From Geobacter sp. (GTDB lineage: Bacteria > Desulfobacterota > Desulfuromonadia > Geobacterales > Pseudopelobacteraceae), in assembly GCA_009885845.1 (NCBI GenBank), contig VFJW01000037.1:1-64000 (forward strand): 64,000 nt of DNA. Direction: 5' to 3'. The notes beneath the pieces are model-generated. The model was not told the DNA's origin and made no database searches. It saw nothing but the letters and a program-made list of their open reading frames with translations. The position numbers were made by a program, and so were the translations under genes. Below are positions 25,238 to 33,152 of the stretch, piece by piece. How positions within the stretch are numbered: position 1 is the stretch's first letter; each line of letters opens with the position of its first letter.

Positions 25238-25367
25238 TCTCTCTCCCTCTTGCCATCATATTCAGTGGCTGCTGAAATTGCCTAAAATGAACCCTGATAA
25301 AAACTGCGGTGAAAAATAGAACGAGATTTGTATTTTTGTCAACAACTAATCCACATGCAGTCTCAAA

Positions 25368-26660
25368 TTACTTCGCCGGTTCGGATTCAGAGTTGATTGT
25401 ATCGGGTTGCTGAACCAGGAACAGCTGGTCGCCAATATAGGAAGTAACACCGTCATCGGCAACATGGAAATCTCCATTCATGATCGGTATGGCAACCCGT
25501 AGCAGCATGGTGAACACAAACAGTCCGGTGGCCCAGATGCCCATCGAGAGGAGCAGTTCGATACCAGATGGCGCGTATTCGTAAATCTCGTGCAGGACAT
25601 CAGGAATGAAGCCGGGAATTACCAGCCCCATTCCCTTCTCGATATACACTCCGATGAAAACCAGGATGCACCCCATTACCAGAGTAACATTGTTCCTGCG
25701 TGTAGCAGGATTCAGGAAGAGAACAAAAGCGATGACATTGAAGATCATTGCCGTCCAGATCCAGGGGACCAGTGCTGAATGGCCATGCAGGCCCTGGAAA
25801 AGATACTGCACAGGAGCAAGATGAACCGACCCGGTGTAATATTCCTTGAACAGTTCTGCGCCGAGCAGGAGCAGGTTGATGAAAATAGCGTACGCGATTA
25901 TTTCAGCTACCTTCTGAATAGCCTCATCCTCGATTTTGAATTTTGTGTATTTGCGCACCAGAAAGAAGATCAGGATCATGAAGGCCGGCCCGGAACAAAA
26001 TGCTGAAGCCAGAAAACGCGGTACCAGGATTGAAGAGTTCCAAAACGGGCGGGCTCCAAGTCCGTTGTAGAGAAAGGCCGTAATCGTGTGGATCGATATC
26101 GCCGAAGGAATCGAAAGCAGCAGCAGCGGTGTGGTGAATTTTTTGTTCGGTTCGCGCTTGTAGTATTTGTTGTAGAGAATAAACACCGCAACCGTGAGGT
26201 TTATCATCAAATAGGTATTAAGCACCACCACATCCCATGCCAGCAGCGACTGAGGAAAGTTGAGCAGACCTATTTTTGGAATCAGGTGCCAGAAACGCTC
26301 CGGCCTGCCGATGTCCACCGTAACAAACATGAGGCACATGACGATTGCCGACACTGCCAGCAACTCCCCAAGTACCGCTATCTCCTTGATCGGCTTCCAG
26401 TGGTAGACGTAGGCCGGTATTACCAGCAGAACTGCCGCCGCAGCGACCCCGACCAGGAATGTGAAGTTGGAGATGTAAAAGCCCCATGAGACCTGATCCC
26501 GCATAGAAGTGACGATAAGGCCTTCATTCAACTGCTGCACATACGCATATGCACCTATAGCCATCAAACTAAGCAGGAAAAGAACCCAGCAGTAGTAGGC
26601 CTTGCTCCCCTTGGAAATCAGAACCAGCGTGCCCATATAAAAGTGCCAGATGTTTTTCAT
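25368..26660 (-). CDS. NrfD/PsrC-type quinone-interacting membrane subunit (module A)
   Basis: A 430-residue integral membrane protein with about nine to ten helices and the NrfD pattern (VSWGFYISNFTFLVGVAAAAVLLVIPAYVYHW). It probably exchanges electrons with menaquinol. It has a good ribosome site (CAGGGAGCAACC). It follows the FeS gene of its own module by 98 bases and is followed by the cytochrome gene of module B. Confidence 0.9.
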   Translation of the reverse strand: MKNIWHFYMGTLVLISKGSKAYYCWVLFLLSLMAIGAYAYVQQLNEGLIVTSMRDQVSWGFYISNFTFLVGVAAAAVLLVIPAYVYHWKPIKEIAVLGELLAVSAIVMCLMFVTVDIGRPERFWHLIPKIGLLNFPQSLLAWDVVVLNTYLMINLTVAVFILYNKYYKREPNKKFTTPLLLLSIPSAISIHTITAFLYNGLGARPFWNSSILVPRFLASAFCSGPAFMILIFFLVRKYTKFKIEDEAIQKVAEIIAYAIFINLLLLGAELFKEYYTGSVHLAPVQYLFQGLHGHSALVPWIWTAMIFNVIAFVLFLNPATRRNNVTLVMGCILVFIGVYIEKGMGLVIPGFIPDVLHEIYEYAPSGIELLLSMGIWATGLFVFTMLLRVAIPIMNGDFHVADDGVTSYIGDQLFLVQQPDTINSESEPAK

Positions 26661-26758
26661 GGTTGCTCCCTGAATGCGAATTAGTAAGTTAGAAATTATT
26701 TTCTGTGGTTCTCTGGCAGAGAATAATTTAGTTAACGCACTTATCCAGTTTATCTGGG

Positions 26759-27685
26759 CTAGGTTGCGTAAAAATAGTAAAATTTAGGTTGCGTGTTAAG
26801 GTCTTCCTTGAAGATAAAAACCCGTTTGTTCTCGATCAGGTAGCGGATCTCGCTTTCCGGATCGAGCAGATTGCCGAACTTGCGGGCGCCGACCGGGCAG
26901 ACCTCTGCACAGGCGGGATAACGGCCCGGTTGTTCACGGGTTCGCTGAATGCAGAAGGTACATTTCTCCACAACCCCTTTCGGGCGGGGACGATTGCCGA
27001 GATAATGGGTGTTTGGATTAACCTCTTTGGCGGCAATCACCGGTTTGGCCCAGTTAAAGTGCCGTGCACCGTACGGACAGGCCGCCATGCAGTATCGGCA
27101 GCCGATACACCAGTTGTAATCGACAACGACAATTCCGTCGTTTTCTTTCCAGGTGGCCTGAACCGGACAGACTTTGGTGCAGGGAGGTTTCTCGCACTGC
27201 TGGCACTGAACGGGCATATAAAAATGCCCTTTTTCCGGAACGGTTGCCGGATTGTAGTAATGCTCCGCATGTGACAGGTCAATACCCTTTTCCTTATCAA
27301 GCTGCATGACGCGAATCCATTGAACTTGCGGAGTACGTGACTGGTTATTCTCCGTAACACAGGCATACACGCAACGACGACACCCGATACATCGCGACAG
27401 GTCAAGACCGTAGCCGTAGCGGACTCCTTCAATCGGCGGGGTTGTCTTGACGGTAATCTTTTTGTCGTACCGTGTGCTGTATTCCTTTTCCAGACGGGCG
27501 ATGACACCTTTGAGTTCATCCTTTGAAAGTTCACGAAAATGCTTCTGGAAAAACTCCTCCCAGACGGAAGCTGATGCGTCTCTGCCAGGCATCGCAATGA
27601 GGCCAATGCCAGCCGCCAGGCCTTTCAACATCTTACGACGAGACTTATGCAGAACGTGATCATCACATTTTTTTATATCTGACAT
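26759..27685 (-). CDS. four-cluster ferredoxin-type FeS subunit (module A)
   Basis: A 308-residue protein with a twin-arginine signal (KSRRKMLKGLAAGIGLIAM), indicating Tat export. An extra segment of about 50 residues precedes the clusters compared with the module B protein. Four cluster motifs follow: CIGCRRCVYAC, CQQCEKPPCTKVCPV, CIGCRYCMAACPYGAR and CTFC...CAEVCPVGAR. It should connect the tetraheme cytochrome and the NrfD protein. It starts 36 bases after the cytochrome stop. Confidence 0.92.
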   Translation of the reverse strand: MSDIKKCDDHVLHKSRRKMLKGLAAGIGLIAMPGRDASASVWEEFFQKHFRELSKDELKGVIARLEKEYSTRYDKKITVKTTPPIEGVRYGYGLDLSRCIGCRRCVYACVTENNQSRTPQVQWIRVMQLDKEKGIDLSHAEHYYNPATVPEKGHFYMPVQCQQCEKPPCTKVCPVQATWKENDGIVVVDYNWCIGCRYCMAACPYGARHFNWAKPVIAAKEVNPNTHYLGNRPRPKGVVEKCTFCIQRTREQPGRYPACAEVCPVGARKFGNLLDPESEIRYLIENKRVFIFKEDLNTQPKFYYFYAT

Positions 27686-27721
27686 GAATCGTGCTCCCTG
27701 TGTACGAAATAGTTATCTGGT

Positions 27722-28339
27722 TCAGTGGCCGGCTTTCCCCGGTCTGTCCGGCGGCGGCATCGGCTTCAGCGCCTTAAACTTCGGATCGTGCGGATTATGG
27801 CAATGTACGCAGAGCAGATACTGCTTGTCTCCGTTCCAGTCACCGGTTCGCCTGCCGTGAACACCTACCTTCCAGTCACGGAACTTGTCGCCGTGGCACT
27901 GGCCGCAGAGCCGGAACGATTCGGTAAAATCAACAAGTTCACCGGAGACCAGCCGCAATTTGTCGCGATTCACCAGGTTATGGCAATCAGTACACCAGCG
28001 CTGACCTTCAGCATGATGAAGCACTATCTCGGTGTGGTATTCGGTTAGTGCCCGGGGCTTCGAATTGGGCTTCATGTATTTGTGGCACTGACTACAGGGA
28101 AAGGCTCCCTCTGTAAAGGGGGGTCGAGGAACCGCAAAGGTTTTTTCCTTTTGCCGATTTTTGATATCGTACGCAGGCTGCGGCTGCAGTTCCGCTGCAG
28201 ATTTCTCGGTGGTTATCAATTGCCCGGAGCGGTCAAATTCCTTAACCTTGGCGGCAAACACCGGTCCCACAGATAAAAACACTACTGACGCCATGGTGAG
28301 TAACACTATCTCGGGACGAGCAAAATACAGAATTTTCAT
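27722..28339 (-). CDS. periplasmic tetraheme cytochrome c (module A)
   Basis: A 205-residue protein with an N-terminal signal sequence (IVLLTMASVVFLSVGPVFA) and four haem motifs: CSQCH, CTDCH, CGQCH and CVHCH. The ending CVHCHNPHDPKFKALKPMPPP resembles the last haem of the module B cytochrome (CVKCHNPHNPS), so the two are probably related. It is the first gene of the six-gene minus-strand operon and diverges from the c7 cytochrome genes across a 330-base intergenic region. Confidence 0.9.
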   Translation of the reverse strand: MKILYFARPEIVLLTMASVVFLSVGPVFAAKVKEFDRSGQLITTEKSAAELQPQPAYDIKNRQKEKTFAVPRPPFTEGAFPCSQCHKYMKPNSKPRALTEYHTEIVLHHAEGQRWCTDCHNLVNRDKLRLVSGELVDFTESFRLCGQCHGDKFRDWKVGVHGRRTGDWNGDKQYLLCVHCHNPHDPKFKALKPMPPPDRPGKAGH

Positions 28340-28670
28340 CTCAACCTCAATGTCGTGAAATAGGGTATTGTTTATCCGTTATATCGCCTTTGCATAAACT
28401 TAGTGATATGAAAGTACAGACAATTTGTCAATACAAAAACGCTTTATAAATAACATGGTTTTGACAGCAGATCTACCGATGGTAACTGCCGGCGGGCCAA
28501 GGTGTTTTGAACGCGTAATGTCAAACGACTAATTATCATTTGCATCAGTTGATTACCATTGCAAATAACCTTATATGGAGTATATGAATGATGTCATATT
28601 GACTGTTGTGGTTTAGCAGGTAAATGGATATATACTGAGGTTGGAAATATAGCTCAAAAGGAGAACGCGT
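28340..28670. promoter_or_regulatory. divergent control region between the respiratory operon and the c7 cytochromes
   Basis: This 331-base gene-free stretch must hold the promoters of both the six-gene minus-strand operon and the plus-strand c7 gene. It is AT-rich. A perfect inverted repeat, ATTTGCA at 28538-28544 and TGCAAAT at 28560-28566, is its clearest element and could bind a dimeric regulator. AATTATCATTTGCAT is weakly like a Fur half-site. I could not assign a convincing -35/-10 pair. Confidence 0.45.
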
Positions 28671-28991
28671 ATGATCAGGTTTGCAGCAGGCGTCGTTGCG
28701 GTATCAATGTTTGTTTTCCATGCAGTCCCTGTCCAGGCGATCCAACCGGGGAAAACTGTCACATGGGAAACACCCATGGGCAAAGTAGTCTTCGACGGTA
28801 AAAACCATGCAGACGCAAAGGTCGGATGCCTGGATTGTCATTCAAAAATATTCAAAATGAAGAAGGGTTCGACAAAGTTTACAATGGCGGACATAAATGC
28901 AGGGAAATTCTGCGGAAAATGCCACAACGGCACACGGGCATTTGCCACAAATGATAAGGACAATTGCGAAATCTGTCACAAAAAGAAGTAA
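28671..28991 (+). CDS. c7-type triheme cytochrome, single domain
   Basis: A 106-residue periplasmic protein with a signal sequence (VVAVSMFVFHAVPVQA) and one c7 domain with three haem motifs (CLDCH, CGKCH, CEICH). The spacing and connecting sequence (KFTMADINAGKFCGKCHNGTRAFA) match the repeat unit of the 12-haem protein encoded 211 bases downstream, so this is a one-domain relative. It probably carries electrons in the periplasm. AAAAGGAG precedes the ATG. Confidence 0.93.
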   Translation: MIRFAAGVVAVSMFVFHAVPVQAIQPGKTVTWETPMGKVVFDGKNHADAKVGCLDCHSKIFKMKKGSTKFTMADINAGKFCGKCHNGTRAFATNDKDNCEICHKKK

Positions 28992-29073
28992 AACAGTGCT
29001 CTGGTTGTATACACTTGATACAGTCATATATGCCTGCCTGACTCGCATACAAGATCAAAAGATTTACCCTCCA

Positions 29074-29102
29074 GGGCAGCTCTCGTCGAGGCTGCCTTTT
29101 TT
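29074..29102 (+). terminator. terminator after the single-domain c7 cytochrome
   Basis: GGCAGC, an inner CTCG-T-CGAG pair and GCTGCC make a stem followed by TTTTTT. It separates the one-domain c7 gene from the 12-haem gene, so the latter probably has its own promoter or depends on readthrough. Confidence 0.75.
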
Positions 29103-29202
29103 GCGTGAGACTGCAGCATCAATTTACAATTGACGATTCCAATCCCGATATGTATAGTTTCCCGCTTGTATACGTTATTTTTTTAATCGAGGAGTCGGGG
29201 CA

Positions 29203-30228
29203 ATGCGAAAAATACTGGTACTTTCATCCCTCGTGCTTTTACTTCTGTCTGCTGTTGTTTGTGGGGCGGCCGAGTATAAGGATGTCACGTTTAGCTTTAA
29301 AAATGCCGGGCCGGTCGTATTCAACCATGAATTCCATCTTAAAAAATACAATAACAACTGTAAAGTCTGTCATGACGCGATCTACAGCCTGAAAAGCAAA
29401 AAACGCTTCACCATGGCCGAGATGGAAAAGACCAAATCATGCGGCGCGTGTCATAGCGGCGTAAAAGCATTCAGCGTTGCCACGGAAAAAGATTGTTCCC
29501 GTTGTCACAGCGGCAAACCACGCGATATTACCTACCAGATTAAAGGTCTCGGCATCTCGGTATTCAGCCACGCAACACACATAGCCAAAACCGGCGGCGC
29601 CTGTAGAGGATGTCACAACGGCATCGTCGTATCTGGCAAGGAAAAATCGGTGACTATGGCAGAAATGGAAAAAGGTCGCACCTGTGGGGCGTGCCATAAC
29701 GGAAAACGGGCTTTTGCGGTAACGGCCAACTGTGATCGCTGCCACAAGGGACTGAAACCAAAAGATATCACCTTCAACCTGAAAGGAGTTGCAGCGGCGA
29801 CGTTCAGTCATGAATTCCATACTCAGGCCTACAGCTGTAAAGATTGCCATACAAAAACATTCCCCTACAAAGTCGTTGTCGGCAAAGCCACCATGGATGA
29901 CATGGTCAAAGGTAAGTCCTGCGGCATCTGTCACAACGGAAAAGACGCCTTCGCATCTTCAGGAGATTGCGCGAAATGCCATAAAGGACTGAAACCTGCA
30001 ATTGTCACGTTCAAGACCGATGGCGGTGAAGCGGCATTCAGCCACGAATTCCATCTGCAGAGCTACAAATGTGTCGATTGCCACACCGGAATCTTCCCGT
30101 ACAAGGCCGGGGCACTGAAAGCCTCGATGAGTGACATGGAATCAGGGAAATCCTGCGGTGCCTGTCATAACAAAGGCAAGGATGCCTTCCCGGTACAGGG
30201 TGATTGCGGCAAGTGTCACAAGATGTAG
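29203..30228 (+). CDS. dodecaheme cytochrome of four tandem c7 domains
   Basis: A 341-residue periplasmic protein with a signal sequence and four consecutive c7 units of about 75-80 residues, each with three CxxCH motifs, 12 in total. Each unit repeats the pattern FSHEFH ... CxxCH ... M-x-DM-x-KGKSCGxCHNGKxAF ... CxxCH. The layout matches the c7 polymer cytochromes described from Geobacter sulfurreducens (GSU1996/OmcQ type), thought to be rod-like electron conduits or capacitors in the periplasm. The fourth unit has one extra residue after its second haem (CGACHNKGKDAF). Ribosome site: GAGGAG. Confidence 0.93.
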   Translation: MRKILVLSSLVLLLLSAVVCGAAEYKDVTFSFKNAGPVVFNHEFHLKKYNNNCKVCHDAIYSLKSKKRFTMAEMEKTKSCGACHSGVKAFSVATEKDCSRCHSGKPRDITYQIKGLGISVFSHATHIAKTGGACRGCHNGIVVSGKEKSVTMAEMEKGRTCGACHNGKRAFAVTANCDRCHKGLKPKDITFNLKGVAAATFSHEFHTQAYSCKDCHTKTFPYKVVVGKATMDDMVKGKSCGICHNGKDAFASSGDCAKCHKGLKPAIVTFKTDGGEAAFSHEFHLQSYKCVDCHTGIFPYKAGALKASMSDMESGKSCGACHNKGKDAFPVQGDCGKCHKM

Positions 30229-30258
30229 ATCCAGAGGTGCGATTTTGTCATACTAACC

Positions 30259-30303
30259 CGGCAATCCGGGATGCATGTCAAGGGCGTCCGTCCCGGATTG
30301 CCG
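30259..30303. repeat. perfect 13-bp inverted repeat downstream of the 12-haem cytochrome
   Basis: CGGCAATCCGGGA and TCCCGGATTGCCG are exact inverted copies around a 19-base loop, starting 31 bases after the stop codon. A T run is lacking, so it is either a weak terminator, an mRNA-stabilising hairpin or an extragenic palindrome. Confidence 0.6.
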
Positions 30304-30650
30304 ATGACCGTGCAATAATTGCTCACCGTATTTTCGCTGAAGCCTGACATATTGACTCTGCAATTACCCTCAACCATACGCCACTTGTTTCCGCGAACAT
30401 TCCGCCCGAGCAGTATCAAAAACTGCCTCCGGTCGTCATACCGATCTTTATCCCGCCGCAAAACCTATCCTGAATCAGTCTCCGACTCTTTACCTGTTAC
30501 AATCCTGAAAACGCAGTTTTCAACGCGTACCCGCGTGCCTTGATCGGCCCGCTGCCGCCTGCTGTCTGCACTTAGTGTATATGGCACAGTAATTCTCCGG
30601 GCAGCATGTACCAATGATGATACCTCCGGGAGTTTTTTTCGGGAGCTTCG

Positions 30651-30678
30651 TAGACAACTGTTTTTCCCGTGATATACT
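30651..30678 (+). promoter_or_regulatory. sigma-70-like promoter of the PpcA-like gene
   Basis: TAGACA and TATACT are separated by 16 bases and lie about 50 bases upstream of the start codon. The rest of the roughly 350 bases between the hairpin at 30259 and here shows no convincing gene. Confidence 0.45.
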
Positions 30679-30728
30679 TTATTTACTGCACTGAATGTGC
30701 AGAAAACCACCGCAAAGGAGAGCTACAC

Positions 30729-30995
30729 ATGAAGAGAATTATCATCGCAGTATTGTCAGTAACAGTTTTTGCCGGGTCAGCACTTGCCGCTGACGTGATG
30801 GAGATGAAAAAAGGTGTGACCTTTAAACACAAAGCGCATGCCGAAGCGCTTAAGGACTGCACAAAGTGCCATGAGAAAGCCGAGGGGGGTAAAATTGAAG
30901 GTTTCGGCAAAGATCTGGCCCACAAAAAATGCAAGGATTGCCACAGTGAAATGAAAAAGGGGCCAACAAACTGTAAAGGATGCCATTCCAAGTAG
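30729..30995 (+). CDS. PpcA-family triheme periplasmic cytochrome c7
   Basis: The ATG at 30729 is preferred over 30669 because AAAGGAG lies just upstream and a signal sequence (AVLSVTVFAGSALA) follows. The mature 68 residues closely follow PpcA-E of Geobacter: VTFKHKAHAEALKDCTKCHEK, GKIEGFGKDLAHKKCKDCH, EMKKGPTNCKGCH. Three bis-His haems are expected. Such proteins shuttle electrons, and possibly protons, from inner-membrane quinol oxidases to outer-membrane conduits. Here the gene stands directly upstream of a CbcL-like quinol-oxidising cytochrome, from which it is separated by a terminator. Confidence 0.95.
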   Translation: MKRIIIAVLSVTVFAGSALAADVMEMKKGVTFKHKAHAEALKDCTKCHEKAEGGKIEGFGKDLAHKKCKDCHSEMKKGPTNCKGCHSK

Positions 30996-31060
30996 CCTGG
31001 AAATCAGCTTCAAAGTTAGTATGTTCTATGGGAAACGCAAGTTAATCTAAGGGAATCAAA

Positions 31061-31095
31061 AAAAGGCGGCAGACTTTGCCTGCCGCCTTTTTTTC
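31061..31095 (+). terminator. terminator after the PpcA-like gene
   Basis: AGGCGGCAG and CTGCCGCCT form a 9-bp stem with a 7-base loop, flanked by an A run and followed by seven T. It can stop transcription in either direction. Confidence 0.88.
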
Positions 31096-31202
31096 ATCCG
31101 GCCGGTTGTGCTTTTCCGTTTTACTGGTAGCATTGATAAAGTTAACATCACTTCAGCTGTGTATAGAATGTTGCCGGAATAAATATGCAGGGAGGATTAA
31201 TA

Positions 31203-33080
31203 ATGTACTTTCGCATCATAGTACTGTTGTTTCTGTTATCACTGTCTTCAACGCCGGTAACCGCCGAACAGGGGATGGCCATAGACCCGGCCACCTGCCT
31301 GGGATGCCACAGCAATAAATTTTCCATTCACAACTTCGCCGCATCCGTCCACGGAAAAAACGCCTGCACCAGCTGCCATGTGGACATTATCGATCTCCCG
31401 AAGCATATGAAAAAGGAGATCAAGGTTCAGAAGGTACAGTGCGAGCGCTGCCATAAAAAGCAAAACTCCGAGCACTATGCCAGTGTACATGCCGAAAAAG
31501 GTGTGACCTGCGCTCAATGCCACACCGATATCCATACTCATAATTACTGGAAAAACGACAAGCGCATCGCTGTTGCCAAATGCGTCCAATGTCATGACCA
31601 GGAAGCGGTCTACCAGAAATCCATCCACGGCAAGGCGGTTGCGGCCGGCAATAAGGATTCCGCCGCCTGCCATGACTGTCATAATCTCCACGCCATTGAA
31701 AAACTGGCTGGCGCAAATGATCATAAAGGTCGCGAATTTCACACTAAAGTCTGCATGAAGTGCCACAGCGACAGTGCGATGATGGCCAGGAACAAGGTCA
31801 CAAATGTCGCGGTTAAATCATACATGGAGAGTTATCACGGCAAGAACTACCGCCTTAACAGTCCTGAAAAAGTTGCCGGTTGTGCCGATTGCCACACGGC
31901 ACATTCGGTATTACCGAAATCTGATCCGCAATCCAGTATCAATCCGGCAAATATGGTCAAACAATGTGCTTCATGCCATCCTAATGCAACTCCACTCTTT
32001 GCAAAGTTTTATGCACACGGCGAGATGACAGACCGGCATAAATATCCGGTCCTGTACTACACGTTTATCGCAATGACCGGACTGCTCCTTTCCACGTTTG
32101 CGGTGTTCTGGATTCACACGCTGCTATGGATGTTCCGCGGTTTTGCCGAGAATCGGGAGAAAGCTGACAAACTGGCCGCTGGAACGCATCATCATGTGCA
32201 CGTTACTGATGCAGGCACACATATGCATGTCATTCCCGACGGTCACAAGCAGTATCGACGCTTCAACCGGCTACATATCTTCCTGCATATTCTGGTCATC
32301 ACCAGCTTCCTGCTGCTTTCGCTGACCGGCCTGCCGCTCAAATTCAGCGGGCAGCAGTGGGCTAACTTCATGATGCAGTTCTACGGCGGGGCTGCAAATG
32401 CCGCACTGCTGCATCGCATCGGTGCCGTAATCACCTTTATTTATTTCGGGTCTGCCATTGCAATGAGTATCCACTTTCTGTTTATTAGAAAGGATATCAA
32501 AGGCAATCCGCTGCAGCGACTGTTCGGCCCGGATTCTCTCTGTTTCAATCTGCGCGATATCAAAGATGTATTTTTTATGGTCAGATGGTTCTTCTTCAAG
32601 GGCCCAAAACCAACCTTTGAACGCTGGACCTACTGGGAAAAATTCGATTTCGTCGCGGTCTTCTGGGGTATGTTCGCCATCGGCGGATCCGGCCTGATGC
32701 TCTGGTTCCCGGAATTCTTCGGTATGTTCCTGCCCGGATGGGCGTTCAATGTCGCAACCATTGTCCATTCTGACGAAGCGCTCCTTGCTACCGGCTTCAT
32801 CTTCACCGTTCATTTCTTCAACACCCACGGACGACCGGAGAAGTTTCCGATGGATTTTGTTATCTTCAACGGGCAAATCTCCAAGGAAGAGATGATTGAT
32901 GAGCGCGGCGATCAGTGGAAACGCTACCAGGAGGAGGGAATAACCGAGCAGTTTGCCTGCAAAAAGACCAGCGGCATACTGTATGACTTCCTGTTCAAGG
33001 GTTTTGGATTTACCGCGCTTTTAATCGGACTTGGACTGATGGTGCTGATGATTCTTGCCTTTCTGAGCGGCGGACACTGA
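31203..33080 (+). CDS. cbcL: CbcL-like inner-membrane cytochrome c/b fusion
   Basis: The ATG at 31203, preceded by GGAGGATTAATA, gives 625 residues starting with a signal helix. Residues about 25-290 hold nine CxxCH motifs (CLGCH, CTSCH, CERCH, CAQCH, CVQCH, CHDCH, CMKCH, CADCH, CASCH). The rest is a cytochrome b-like membrane domain with about five helices and conserved His (RLHIFLHILVITSFLLLSLTGLPLKF, LLHRIGAVITFIYFGSAIAMSIHFL, VHSDEALLATGFIFTVHFFNTH). Nine c haems fused to a b domain is the architecture of CbcL, the quinol oxidase needed by G. sulfurreducens for low-potential extracellular acceptors. The symbol rests on architecture, not on a database match. Confidence 0.82.
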   Translation: MYFRIIVLLFLLSLSSTPVTAEQGMAIDPATCLGCHSNKFSIHNFAASVHGKNACTSCHVDIIDLPKHMKKEIKVQKVQCERCHKKQNSEHYASVHAEKGVTCAQCHTDIHTHNYWKNDKRIAVAKCVQCHDQEAVYQKSIHGKAVAAGNKDSAACHDCHNLHAIEKLAGANDHKGREFHTKVCMKCHSDSAMMARNKVTNVAVKSYMESYHGKNYRLNSPEKVAGCADCHTAHSVLPKSDPQSSINPANMVKQCASCHPNATPLFAKFYAHGEMTDRHKYPVLYYTFIAMTGLLLSTFAVFWIHTLLWMFRGFAENREKADKLAAGTHHHVHVTDAGTHMHVIPDGHKQYRRFNRLHIFLHILVITSFLLLSLTGLPLKFSGQQWANFMMQFYGGAANAALLHRIGAVITFIYFGSAIAMSIHFLFIRKDIKGNPLQRLFGPDSLCFNLRDIKDVFFMVRWFFFKGPKPTFERWTYWEKFDFVAVFWGMFAIGGSGLMLWFPEFFGMFLPGWAFNVATIVHSDEALLATGFIFTVHFFNTHGRPEKFPMDFVIFNGQISKEEMIDERGDQWKRYQEEGITEQFACKKTSGILYDFLFKGFGFTALLIGLGLMVLMILAFLSGGH

Positions 33081-33102
33081 AGAGATATCATTTCATAAAC
33101 AG

Positions 33103-33122
33103 GGGGGCTGATCAGCCCCCCC
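33103..33122. terminator. palindromic hairpin between the convergent cbcL-like and DUF2339 genes
   Basis: GGGGGGCTGATCAGCCCCCC is a perfect 20-base palindrome placed between two converging stop codons. T runs are weak, so it is a probable but not classical bidirectional terminator. Confidence 0.5.
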
Positions 33123-33152
33123 ATTATAAAAACAATGTGTCAGCCGGGGAGA

